A stretch of 44,588 bases of DNA from an uncultured Succinivibrionaceae bacterium. Lineage in GTDB: Bacteria > Pseudomonadota > Gammaproteobacteria > Enterobacterales > Succinivibrionaceae. The notes beneath the pieces were generated by a model. The model was not told the origin of the DNA. It saw only the letters and a list, made by a program, of their open reading frames with translations, and searched no databases. Shown here in pieces: positions 24,259 to 32,286 of the stretch. Made by a program: the position numbers and the translations under genes. Numbering within the stretch: position 1 is the stretch's first letter; every line of letters starts with the position of its first letter. The stretch lies in assembly GCA_944393045.1 (NCBI GenBank), contig CALXYT010000014.1, positions 1 to 44,588 of the forward strand. Reading direction: 5' to 3'.

Positions 24259-25212
24259 TTATTCTTTTTCATTCTTAGTAATGGTTACTTTTTCTTGGTC
24301 GCTACCAACACCAGAAATTAAAATAGCTTCTTTAAAAATTGAATCGACTATGAATTTATTATTAATAAAGCGGTAGTTAACTAAGGTTTCCTTGTCTGAA
24401 GCTTTATCAAGTACTAATAATGTAGGAATTTCTTTAAAGCTGGTTTTTTCATCAAGCTGAATGATGGTCTTTTTGCCATCGTTATATACTCTTACTGGTA
24501 TCCATTCGATTTTGTCGTCACCAGTAACTTTATAATTAAAGTCAAGGTCGCCTAAATATTCATTAGTCTTATTAATAGTATTTCTTGCTACATACTTTTG
24601 TTTGCGATTATTCTTAACTTTAAACTTATAAATAGCTTCTTCAGGATAAATAAAGCTTACTTCAGGCATTGATTGGGTCTTATGTGACTTTAAGTTAATG
24701 TGGTAAGCTCTTCTATTAGTAGTAACTAATAGATTTGTCTTTAAGTTTGCATCAAGAGGTTTAACAACTAAATTAATAATAGCTGAAGCTCCATAACCAG
24801 TTAATGCTGGTTCAATTGTCCATCTTGCACCATCACCGATATGAATCTGATTTACTTCTTCACCTGATTGAAGCTGAATGTCACATACTTGTAAAACGCC
24901 GCAAACAATATCAATTGATTGACCGCCATATACAAACTGAATGCTTCCAGCTGGTCCCCTTACAGGTTTTTGCGAAGCTGTGGTAGTTTTCCATTCCTGA
25001 GTAAGCTTTAATGCTTGTAATTCTTGAGGGGTTAATTCGATATCTTCCTTTGAAAAATATTCATCTACATATTCATCAATATAGTTTTCAGCACTAGCAT
25101 CACCATTTTCTTCATTTTCTGCATAAGCATTAAATGAAGCAAAAGAACATGCTATAGTTGCAGCAAAAAGCGAAGCTTTAATTAATTTAGTGAGTAAGTT
25201 TTGATTCTTCAT
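24259..25212 (-). CDS. trbG: TrbG/VirB9-like core complex protein
   Basis: A signal peptide (about 1-31, ending NAYA) leads into a VirB9 fold: GSIQFVYGGQSIDIVCGVLQVCDIQLQSGE, then IGDGARWTIEPALTG, LVVKPLDANLKTNLLVTTNRRAYHINLKS and the C-terminal domain WIPVRVYNDGKKTIIQLDEK. The protein sits in the periplasm and outer membrane with TrbH and TrbI. The length of 317 is close to RP4 TrbG (297). Confidence 0.93.
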   Translation of the reverse strand: MKNQNLLTKLIKASLFAATIACSFASFNAYAENEENGDASAENYIDEYVDEYFSKEDIELTPQELQALKLTQEWKTTTASQKPVRGPAGSIQFVYGGQSIDIVCGVLQVCDIQLQSGEEVNQIHIGDGARWTIEPALTGYGASAIINLVVKPLDANLKTNLLVTTNRRAYHINLKSHKTQSMPEVSFIYPEEAIYKFKVKNNRKQKYVARNTINKTNEYLGDLDFNYKVTGDDKIEWIPVRVYNDGKKTIIQLDEKTSFKEIPTLLVLDKASDKETLVNYRFINNKFIVDSIFKEAILISGVGSDQEKVTITKNEKE

Positions 25213-25246
25213 AATCTTTGTTATCCTTGAAAAATTTGTTTAATTT

Positions 25247-25978
25247 TTAAAGCTTTGTCCATGAGAAATTTTGAATATAAATTCCTGCAGGGTTTGTTCT
25301 GATCATTTCTTCTGTAAATTCACGTGGATCAACAATATAAATAGTAATAATTGCTCTCCAGTGTGATTTGTCGATTAAGCCACCTGTTCTTGTTCTGGTT
25401 GATTCGTCCCACTCAACCTGATAAGTTGTGTCGGTTTGGGCAAGTATTGAGGTGATCTCAATATTAACCATTTCTTTCTCTGCACGCTTAAATGGATTCT
25501 TTTCAGGGTCACCATTCAAAAAATCATTCATTTTTTGAGTTGCTGGGTCTGATTGATTTAATTTTAAGTACAAGCTTAAAATGTATTTTTTCTGAATAGC
25601 TGCGTCAGGTGTTACAGTTCTTGATTCTTCAATGAAATTTGTAAGAGTTGCTTTTATTACGTTAGGGTTATTAAAAGTTGAAATTTGCATGGGGCCACTT
25701 GTCGCTGCAATATGACCCAGCTTGTCAACTTCAATAACGTAAGGAATATATTTAGATTTAGTTGAATTGTAAACGCAACCAAATACTGCTATTAATGCGA
25801 TTAATAGCGATAAACAAGAAATTGTTTGCCACAATTTTCTTGCAGCTACTTGTGCTGCTAAATATTCATTCCATGTTCTTCTTGTTGATAGAAAAGGATT
25901 ATCAGATTCTCCTTTTCTTCTGCCGCCTTGAATCTTAGTTGCAGCATCTTCTTTTTTAAATAAATTAAACTTTGCCAT
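25247..25978 (-). CDS. trbF: TrbF/VirB8-like inner-membrane protein
   Basis: The cytosolic start has NPFLSTRRTWNEYLAAQVAARKLWQ (TrbF signature), then one membrane helix (about 52-70, LSLLIALIAVFGCVYNS) and a periplasmic VirB8 domain with YIPYVIEVDKLGHIAATSGP, TNFIEESRTVTPD and YQVEWDESTRTRTGG. It bridges the inner membrane and the core complex. It starts 14 bases after trbE. The length of 243 is near RP4 TrbF (260). Confidence 0.92.
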   Translation of the reverse strand: MAKFNLFKKEDAATKIQGGRRKGESDNPFLSTRRTWNEYLAAQVAARKLWQTISCLSLLIALIAVFGCVYNSTKSKYIPYVIEVDKLGHIAATSGPMQISTFNNPNVIKATLTNFIEESRTVTPDAAIQKKYILSLYLKLNQSDPATQKMNDFLNGDPEKNPFKRAEKEMVNIEITSILAQTDTTYQVEWDESTRTRTGGLIDKSHWRAIITIYIVDPREFTEEMIRTNPAGIYIQNFSWTKL

Positions 25979-25992
25979 TTTTATCCTTGAAA

Positions 25993-28566
25993 TTAGTAAT
26001 CTTGAATAGGATCTTTGTAGTATTCAATGTTAATTCCACGTGACTCAAGCCAAGCATGAGTCCACTTTGAACCATATTCTTTTTCTAGCTGCTTTATAGC
26101 TGCTATACTCTCTTTATCAGTTGCACCTACAAATGATAAAGTTAAAGGACCAAGTGCTAATTCAAATAATCTTCTTCCATTCTCTGAGACATAGTAATAT
26201 TGTCTCTTAGGGGTCATTTCAGAGATTATATCAATTTGTCGCATGTTTAAGCCCATGCCTTTATATAGCTCAACATTGTTTTCTTCTTTGGCGTAAACAT
26301 TAGCTAAGAAAATCTTTGTTGCGGTTGATTCTGTAATTACATCTAATATTCCAGAATTAGCTGCATCACTTAAAGATTGTGTTGCCATAATTACAGAACA
26401 ATTAGCTTTTCTTAGAACCTTTAACCATTCTCTAATTTTTTCTCTGAATACTGGATTTGAGAGCATTAGCCATGCTTCATCCAGGATTATGATTGAAGGA
26501 GCTCCTTTAAGATTCTTTTCAATTCTTCTAAATAAATATAGAAGTACTGGTAATGAATATTTAGGACTTAAATTCATTAAGTCCTCAATTTCAAATGTAC
26601 AAAATTCACTAAAAGCTAAACCATCTTCTGAAGCATCAAGTAGATGCCCTAATTGACCTTCAATCGTGTAAGGCTTTAATACTTCTCTAATTGAAAGATC
26701 CTGAACTGAATTTGTAAAATCAGTTAAGGTTTTAGCTCCAGTGTTATGCATTGATTCAATTGCACTAGCAATAATATTTCTTTGCGCTGGAGTGATTTTT
26801 ACATCATTAAGTAAAAGGATATTTTCGATCCATTCACTTGCCCATGCACGATCGCCCTGAGATTCTAAGAACTGTAAAGGGCAAAAGTTAAGGCTTGAAT
26901 CGTCACCAGCTAAAGCAAAGTGACAACCGCCAACAGCTTTAGTTAGAGGGTACATTGATAAACCTTTATCAAATGAATATATATGCATATTGGTATACCT
27001 TCTAAATTGTGCTGCAATGGTTGCGAGTAAAGTTGATTTACCTGCACCAGTAGGACCAAATATAAAGGTATGACCTAAGTCTCTAACATGAAGATTTAGT
27101 CTAAATGGAGTTGCTCCATTAGTTAAACAATACATTAAAGCTGGAGCATCTTTTGGATACATTGGACATGGACATTTTTCAAGACCTGTCCAAATTGTAT
27201 TAGTAGGGATAAAATCCGCTAAATTCATGGTAGAAATTAGCGGTTGTCTCATATTGTGGTAATGAGCTGGTAATGAATCAATGTAAGCTGAAGTTGAATT
27301 AATTGTTTCAACTCTAGCTACAAATCCAAGCTTCATTATTTGTCTTTGAACTTGCTGTGATACACTTTCAAGCTTTTCTCTTGATTTATCAAAAAGCACA
27401 ACAACTGAAGTATAAAAGCCGCTTGAAATTAAGCCACTTTTTACTTCTGCAATAGCTTGTTCGCTATCTTGCATCATAGTAAGTGCATCAACATCAATTT
27501 TTCCTGAATTAGTATTAAATAGCTGATCAAAAAATCCTCTTACTTTTTGTCGCCATTTCTTTCTATATTTATCCATGATTTCAACCGCTTCAAATTCGTC
27601 AATAAAGATGAATCTGGTATTCCAGCGGTATTCGCAAGGCATTTCAGATAAAAGATTTAAAATTCCTGAATATGAATCAGTAGGGAAGCCATCAATGCTA
27701 ATTACTTGAATGAATTTATCATCAAGCTTTGGAGTAATTGCTGAAAAAAAATCATGACTACCTAGAATCTGATCTAGGTACATCATTTGAGAAGGTAGGC
27801 GGATTGGCTGCTGGTTACCAGTTATGCAATAATTAATATGCTCTAGTAGCTCATCATAAGTTTCTGTTTTGCCTTCTTCATTAACTTTTGTATAAGTTTT
27901 TAGTCTTCTTAACTTTAGATTTAAGCTTAATCTTAATTCTAATTTTTCAATTTCTTTCTTAAATTGCTCAATTAGTCGATTAGTTGATTCTTTCTGTTCT
28001 TCTTTAATGCTAGATTTCTTTTTGGCGTTCTTTTCTTCATCAACAAACATTAAATCAGTAATTTTTTGTTCTGCTAAAAGAGGGGGAATAAAGACAACCG
28101 TAAGTACATTTTTACTTGAAAAAACTGTATCTTGACTATTAAAGAAGAATCTTCTTTCAAAGTCTATTGCAGCACTTACTTCATCAGGAAAATGAGAATT
28201 TTTAGGATCTGAATAAGAATCTGTTTGAGTTCTTATTGAATCAATATAAAAAATCCAATTAGATCCTAAATCTTTGATTGCATTGTTAATTTGAGCACTT
28301 ATTAAATTTCTTTCATCATCAGAGGTTGAAAAAGTATCAGTTGCTTTATATTCCCATGAAGCAATAAAAGCTCCATCTTTACAAATTACAATACCATCAT
28401 CAATATATGCTGCATAATTTAGTAAGTCTGCAAAACCTTTTTTTTGCTTATTTTGGGTAAGAAATTTCTTACCTTGCAAAATAAAGGTTAAAAGATCAAT
28501 AAATAGTAATAGAGTTATCGTTCCAATAACTACACAAGCAACTACATATATAATTATGGTTTCCAT
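25993..28566 (-). CDS. trbE: TrbE/VirB4-like secretion ATPase
   Basis: At 857 residues this is the largest gene of the element. An N-terminal membrane helix (about 3-27) is followed by the CagE/TrbE/VirB domain. The Walker A loop is GPTGAGKST (about 490), Walker B is PSIIILDEAWLML, and MATQSLSDAANSGILDVI and TKIFLANVYA follow. The N-terminal helix is typical of TrbE, in contrast to shorter VirB4 forms. The ATPase powers pilus assembly and substrate passage at the inner membrane. It starts 6 bases after trbD. Confidence 0.94.
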   Translation of the reverse strand: METIIIYVVACVVIGTITLLLFIDLLTFILQGKKFLTQNKQKKGFADLLNYAAYIDDGIVICKDGAFIASWEYKATDTFSTSDDERNLISAQINNAIKDLGSNWIFYIDSIRTQTDSYSDPKNSHFPDEVSAAIDFERRFFFNSQDTVFSSKNVLTVVFIPPLLAEQKITDLMFVDEEKNAKKKSSIKEEQKESTNRLIEQFKKEIEKLELRLSLNLKLRRLKTYTKVNEEGKTETYDELLEHINYCITGNQQPIRLPSQMMYLDQILGSHDFFSAITPKLDDKFIQVISIDGFPTDSYSGILNLLSEMPCEYRWNTRFIFIDEFEAVEIMDKYRKKWRQKVRGFFDQLFNTNSGKIDVDALTMMQDSEQAIAEVKSGLISSGFYTSVVVLFDKSREKLESVSQQVQRQIMKLGFVARVETINSTSAYIDSLPAHYHNMRQPLISTMNLADFIPTNTIWTGLEKCPCPMYPKDAPALMYCLTNGATPFRLNLHVRDLGHTFIFGPTGAGKSTLLATIAAQFRRYTNMHIYSFDKGLSMYPLTKAVGGCHFALAGDDSSLNFCPLQFLESQGDRAWASEWIENILLLNDVKITPAQRNIIASAIESMHNTGAKTLTDFTNSVQDLSIREVLKPYTIEGQLGHLLDASEDGLAFSEFCTFEIEDLMNLSPKYSLPVLLYLFRRIEKNLKGAPSIIILDEAWLMLSNPVFREKIREWLKVLRKANCSVIMATQSLSDAANSGILDVITESTATKIFLANVYAKEENNVELYKGMGLNMRQIDIISEMTPKRQYYYVSENGRRLFELALGPLTLSFVGATDKESIAAIKQLEKEYGSKWTHAWLESRGINIEYYKDPIQDY

Positions 28567-28572
28567 GTTTCT

Positions 28573-28908
28573 TTAACCTTTATATTTCATGCCGCCTTTA
28601 GTTAGTTCAGCTTTATAATTTTGTTTTATATTCGCTAAAATATGGCTTCTTGGTGGGTAATAACGCTGCTTAAATGCTAATGAAGCTAAAAATACATCAC
28701 GCATTTTTGGGTCTTTCTTTGATATTTTGCGTGCTGGAATAAGCACTGCAAACCAGAAAACCACACCACCAACTAATGAAATTAAATTTTGACCTATTGC
28801 AATTGATGTAATTGCAACAAGAGCAGCCATCATGATCATTTCACGATCGCCGCCTAAAAATGTATTAGTTCTATGTAATGAACGGTGTATAGGTACAGTT
28901 CTAAGCAT
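28573..28908 (-). CDS. trbD: TrbD/VirB3-like protein
   Basis: A small inner-membrane protein (111 residues): PIHRSLHRTNTFLGGDRE is the TrbD/VirB3 signature, followed by two closely spaced membrane segments (about 24-58) and the RYYPPRSH motif. It partners with the TrbE ATPase. It is the first gene after the attenuator at 28920-28962, so its level is probably below that of the pilin TrbC. Confidence 0.88.
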   Translation of the reverse strand: MLRTVPIHRSLHRTNTFLGGDREMIMMAALVAITSIAIGQNLISLVGGVVFWFAVLIPARKISKKDPKMRDVFLASLAFKQRYYPPRSHILANIKQNYKAELTKGGMKYKG

Positions 28909-28919
28909 ATTTTTCCTAA

Positions 28920-28962
28920 TAAAAAAAAAGAGCTAGAGAAAAAATATTTTTACTCTAACTCT
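28920..28962 (-). terminator. Attenuator/terminator after the pilin gene trbC
   Basis: On the minus strand AGAGTTAGAG (28962-28953) pairs with CTCTAGCTCT (28938-28929) in a 10-bp stem with one G.U pair, followed by nine Ts. It lies inside the operon between trbC and trbD. It would end a fraction of transcripts so that more trbB-trbC message than downstream message is made. Confidence 0.75.
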
Positions 28963-28971
28963 AAGGCTACA

Positions 28972-29367
28972 TTACACTTTAAAATTATTATGATAGTTTT
29001 CAATTACATAGGTATGAGCTACATCTTCTTGAGGAAGACTAAAACCTGAAGAACCTACTTTTTCAATTAAGGTATTACCTAAAATTAATAGTGAACATAC
29101 TAGAACTAAATAAATAATAGTTTTTAAGAAGCCCGAAATTTCACCACCAAAAATTAAGGTTGCTCCAGAACCTACAATACCTATTAATGCGACAGATTTT
29201 GCTACTGGTCCTGAAAGTGATTTTGATAAGCTATCAAGAACACTTTCATAGGGCATACCAGTAGAAGCACTACTTGCATATGCTGAACTAAAGCTACAGA
29301 ATGCTAAAATTCCTGAAAGAATAGCAATGTTTTTGGAATATTGAATTAATGAATGTTTTGTAATCAT
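28972..29367 (-). CDS. trbC: TrbC/VirB2-like pilin
   Basis: The 131-residue pre-pilin has a long signal sequence (about 1-34, ending SAYAS/SAS) and two membrane segments (about 57-76 and 83-105, ALIGIVGSGATLIFGGEI and IIYLVLVCSLLILGN), the VirB2/TrbC layout. RP4 TrbC is trimmed and circularised by TraF; a TraF-like gene is at 12865, so cyclic pilin is likely here. The mature borders cannot be read from the sequence alone. A terminator follows the gene at once. Confidence 0.85.
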   Translation of the reverse strand: MITKHSLIQYSKNIAILSGILAFCSFSSAYASSASTGMPYESVLDSLSKSLSGPVAKSVALIGIVGSGATLIFGGEISGFLKTIIYLVLVCSLLILGNTLIEKVGSSGFSLPQEDVAHTYVIENYHNNFKV

Positions 29368-29397
29368 TATAAATCCTTTTATAAAAATTGTTAAAAT

Positions 29398-30348
29398 TTA
29401 AAGTGTAACTGTAATGTATGAATTTGTTTCAATATCAAAACCTTTCACTTCGATTATTTCTTTAATAGTTCGACCGCTACTTGTTCTAGCAATACAAACT
29501 ACTAAATTAACTGCTTCTGCAATTAATGGGCGGATAAACTGAGGAGCATTTCTATTCATTGAAATCAATGTCTCAAGTCTATCAAGACCTGCTTTAGCAT
29601 CATTAGCATGTAAGGTTGCACTCCCTCCGGGGTGACCAGTATTCCAAGCCATAAGTAGATCTAATGCTTCAGGTCCTCGAACTTCTCCAACCAAGATGCG
29701 ATCAGGTCGCATTCTTAGTGTTGTCTTTAGTAAATCAGTCATGCTTACTTCAAGTGAAGTATGAAGCTGAACTGAGTTTTTAGCTGTACATTGAATTTCG
29801 CCTGTATCTTCTATTATTACAGGGCGTTCTGTCGGATTTTGGCTTACCATTTCATCAATAATTGCATTCACTAATGTAGTTTTGCCCGACCCAGTACCTC
29901 CAATTACTAGAATGTTTCTATGTGCTTTAATCGCATTTTCAATGCATTCTTTTTGCTCTTTTGTCATTACTCCATTCTCAACATATTGAGATAGAGTAAA
30001 TATTGAAATTGCCTTCTTTCTGATTGTAAATGTAGGTCCAATAACTACAGGCGAAATTAAGCCGCTAAAACGTGAACCATCAAGCGGTAATTCACATTCA
30101 AGAATTGGCTTAGAAGCTGAAAGTTCTTTATTATGATAGGCTGAAATTGTCTCCATAAAAGCCATAGCTCTTGTTTTTTCATAGGAGCCAATTTTTTCAG
30201 GCTTTTCACCCAATCTTTCAACCCATAAAGAACTATCAGGATTAAGCATAACTTCAACTGTTCTTGGATCATTAAGTGCAGTTGTTAGCTCTACGCTCAT
30301 ATTTCTTTTTAAAAGTTCAATCGTTCTTGAATATTTACAATCTTCCAT
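29398..30348 (-). CDS. trbB: TrbB/VirB11-like secretion ATPase
   Basis: The 316-residue traffic ATPase has the Walker A loop GGTGSGKTT (about 148-156), an Asp box IIEDTGEI, DLLKTTLRMRPDRILVGEVRGPEALDLLMAWNTGHPGGSATLHAN (Walker B and His box in the usual order) and a short RKKAISIFTL linker before. It forms a hexamer at the inner membrane that drives pilus assembly. It is the first gene of the trb operon. The upstream 250 bases hold a terminator of the preceding gene and a candidate KorB operator. Confidence 0.94.
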   Translation of the reverse strand: MEDCKYSRTIELLKRNMSVELTTALNDPRTVEVMLNPDSSLWVERLGEKPEKIGSYEKTRAMAFMETISAYHNKELSASKPILECELPLDGSRFSGLISPVVIGPTFTIRKKAISIFTLSQYVENGVMTKEQKECIENAIKAHRNILVIGGTGSGKTTLVNAIIDEMVSQNPTERPVIIEDTGEIQCTAKNSVQLHTSLEVSMTDLLKTTLRMRPDRILVGEVRGPEALDLLMAWNTGHPGGSATLHANDAKAGLDRLETLISMNRNAPQFIRPLIAEAVNLVVCIARTSSGRTIKEIIEVKGFDIETNSYITVTL

Positions 30349-30494
30349 ATTTTAGTTTAGAAATTTCAATATAATTTTATTTTATTTTTATTATAATATG
30401 CTATTAACAAAAATAAAAGTGTTGTTATAATAATATTATTGAAAATTTTTTCAAAAATATTATAAATATAATCTAATACATCTTATATTATGCT

Positions 30495-30510
30495 TTTTAG
30501 CATGTTAAAA
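30495..30510. promoter_or_regulatory. Candidate KorB operator upstream of the trb operon
   Basis: TTTTAGCATGTTAAAA differs by one base from the perfect site at 8669-8684. It lies about 150 bases upstream of trbB, in the AT-rich stretch (30349-30599) where the operon promoter must be. RP4 trbB is also under KorB and TrbA control. Confidence 0.55.
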
Positions 30511-30544
30511 TTTAAAATAGGATTTAATGAAAAAATAAAAAAGA

Positions 30545-30572
30545 AAAAAGCATCAAATTTTTGATGCTTTTT
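30545..30572 (-). terminator. Terminator of the TrbA-like gene
   Basis: Stem AAAAGCATCAAA/TTTGATGCTTTT with A and T runs on both sides. It separates the regulator gene from the trb operon transcribed in the same direction. Confidence 0.8.
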
Positions 30573-30599
30573 AAAGAAAATTTTGAATTAGATTAAGAG

Positions 30600-30929
30600 T
30601 TATTTTTTAAGAAGTGATTCTTGATGCCATTGAGAAATTTGGAAGGCTCTGAATTTACTTACAATTGCTGTAATTATGACTTTGCCATCTTTGAGTTCTT
30701 GGCGTTGCATAGCTTCCTCAGAATTTATAAAAAACATGAATAACGGAACACCTAAAAAGTCAGATATTTTAGACATTACCTCTAAAGAAGGGTTGTATTT
30801 ACCATTAATTAAAAGGGTTAGTGTTGTTTTAGATAGTTCTGCTTTTTCTGCTAACTCTTTTTGAGTTACATGCTGCTGAGTTAGAAATTTTTTTAAATTA
30901 TGTGAAAAAATAAGATTGTAATTTTTCAT
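30600..30929 (-). CDS. XRE-type repressor in the TrbA position
   Basis: A 109-residue DNA-binding protein with an XRE helix-turn-helix (about 12-65: LTQQHVTQKELAEKAELSKTTLTLLINGK...SLEVMSKISDFLGV). The C-terminal 40 residues include VSKFRAFQISQWHQ. RP4 TrbA is a repressor of similar size placed directly upstream of trbB, and the position here is the same, so I regard this as a TrbA-like regulator of conjugation genes. It faces a second HTH gene (31064) across a shared region with two inverted repeats. The name is supported by position, not by clear sequence identity. Confidence 0.65.
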   Translation of the reverse strand: MKNYNLIFSHNLKKFLTQQHVTQKELAEKAELSKTTLTLLINGKYNPSLEVMSKISDFLGVPLFMFFINSEEAMQRQELKDGKVIITAIVSKFRAFQISQWHQESLLKK

Positions 30930-30978
30930 ATTTATAAAGGATTTTTGTAGTTTAAAAGACAGGTTAATTTTATGATTT

Positions 30979-31015
30979 TTTACTTAATAAGTAAAGTTGA
31001 TACTAATTTTTAGTA
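30979..31015. promoter_or_regulatory. Two inverted repeats between divergent regulator genes
   Basis: A 17-bp perfect palindrome TTTACTTAATAAGTAAA (30979-30995) and TACTAA-TTT-TTAGTA (31001-31015) lie between two divergent HTH genes. They are likely operators for one or both regulators. Confidence 0.55.
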
Positions 31016-31063
31016 ATGTTTTTCAAATAGAAGTCTAATTTAAAAGAATATAAGGAACTTTGA

Positions 31064-31486
31064 ATGATTCGAGAAGAAACTTTAACAACTTTTGATAAAT
31101 GGGTACCGCCAACACATGATGAAATTTGTGAACTTATTGAAAAATCAGGACTTAGAGCTGAAGAATTAGCAAAAATTCTTGGGGTCAATAAAGCAACAAT
31201 TTACAACTGGCGTAGTGGCGGAGTAGAAGGCAAAAAATCAACAAAAAAACTTAATTATTCTAATTGGGCATGGCTCTGTTTTATCGTTGGTGAGCGTTAT
31301 ATTAATGAGCCTTGTGATGATATAAGAGATCTTAATAGAATTATTTCAAGGTTTACAAAAATGCTTCAAATCTACAATGAAAAACTTACTCGTGAATTAT
31401 CAGTAGTGAACTCTAAGAATAAGAGAATAAGTAAGAATTTATTAAAAATTGCTGCAAGTGGCATAGCTAATGGAGGTGAAAAATGA
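31064..31486 (+). CDS. Helix-turn-helix regulator
   Basis: The 140-residue protein starts with PPTHDEICELIEKSGLRAEELAKILGVNKATIYNWRSGG (about 17-55), a clear HTH of the type seen in mobile-element regulators, then KLNYSNWAWLCFIVG and a coiled tail. It is likely a DNA-binding regulator of the element, transcribed away from the TrbA-like gene. AAGGAA precedes the start. Its stop overlaps the start of a decayed small ORF (ATGA). Confidence 0.7.
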   Translation: MIREETLTTFDKWVPPTHDEICELIEKSGLRAEELAKILGVNKATIYNWRSGGVEGKKSTKKLNYSNWAWLCFIVGERYINEPCDDIRDLNRIISRFTKMLQIYNEKLTRELSVVNSKNKRISKNLLKIAASGIANGGEK

Positions 31487-31608
31487 CAAAAGAACAATTA
31501 GAAAAATGCTTGAAATATCAAGAGATTAAAATTTAATACCATCAGGAAAAGATTAAGTATCACGAGCAACGAAAATAATTTTACGAAGAAAAAATTAAAA
31601 AGTATTAA
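31483..31608 (+). pseudogene. Small coiled-coil ORF interrupted by three in-frame TAA codons
   Basis: An ATG at 31483 has a very good Shine-Dalgarno (GGAGGT) and overlaps the HTH stop. It reads MTKEQLEKCLKYQEIKI, then TAA, YHQEKIKYHEQRK, TAA, FYEEKIKKY, TAA, then KDWKS straight into the exonuclease ATG in the same frame. The repeated Y-x-E-K-I-K-Y pattern across the stops shows a once continuous helical peptide. Only the first 17 residues can be made now. Read-through is an unlikely alternative. Confidence 0.55.
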
Positions 31609-31623
31609 AAGGATTGGAAATCA

Positions 31624-32169
31624 ATGTTTGTATTTTTAGACACCGAAACTACTGGTTTAAATTATGAACGGCAAGACGAAGTTTTGCAAATAGGTATTAT
31701 TGGCGAATACGGCGAAACGTTACTTGATTCTTATGTTAAACCTAAAAAAATTAAAAATTGGCAAGAAGCTCAAGCAATTAACAATATTTCACCAGAAATG
31801 GTTAAAGATGCACCTAAATTTTCTCAATTAAAGAAAAAAATCATAGAGGTAATCAAAGGAAAAGACTTAGTTATTTATAACGTAGCTTTTGATACTCAAT
31901 TTCTTGATTCTGAAATATTACAAAGTTGCAACAACATATATTGTTGCATGTTGAGATATTCATTTTATAAAAAAGTTTGGAATGATAACTTTGATAATTA
32001 TCAATGGTTTAAGTTAATTCATGCAACTTATGAATGCGATCCAACATTCAAATTTAAAGCACATAATGCATTAGAAGATTGTAAAGCAACCAGAATAGTT
32101 TGGACTAAGCTTGAAGAACTAAAAATTGATCCAAATTATGAATACTGCAAAGGCACTTTTAGAAAATAG
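31624..32169 (+). CDS. DnaQ-like 3'-5' exonuclease (DEDDh)
   Basis: The 181-residue protein holds all three exonuclease motifs: FLDTETTGL (DxE, about 5-13), VIYNVAFDTQFLDSE (about 83-97) and AHNALEDCKATRIVW (H..D, about 146-160). It resembles the epsilon-like or RNase T-like nucleases often carried by plasmids and phages. Possible roles are proofreading or trimming during element replication or transfer. It lies in line with the HTH gene, though a decayed ORF lies between. GGA lies 5 bases before the ATG. Confidence 0.85.
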   Translation: MFVFLDTETTGLNYERQDEVLQIGIIGEYGETLLDSYVKPKKIKNWQEAQAINNISPEMVKDAPKFSQLKKKIIEVIKGKDLVIYNVAFDTQFLDSEILQSCNNIYCCMLRYSFYKKVWNDNFDNYQWFKLIHATYECDPTFKFKAHNALEDCKATRIVWTKLEELKIDPNYEYCKGTFRK

Positions 32170-32190
32170 GAAAAGAGGAGTAGAAATAAC

Positions 32191-32211
32191 CCCCACATAT
32201 GGTTTGTGGGG
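32191..32211. other. GC-rich hairpin after the exonuclease gene
   Basis: CCCCACA (32191-32197) pairs with TGTGGGG (32205-32211) in otherwise AT-rich DNA. No T-run follows, so a simple terminator is not supported. The preceding AAAAGAGGAGTA echoes the flanks of the hairpins at 15500 and 17605. Confidence 0.4.
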
Positions 32212-32286
32212 AATTGGATATAACATGGTAAATTTATGAATTAATTAAGTATATATTATAACTTTGCGTGTTTTGTTGCAATATTT

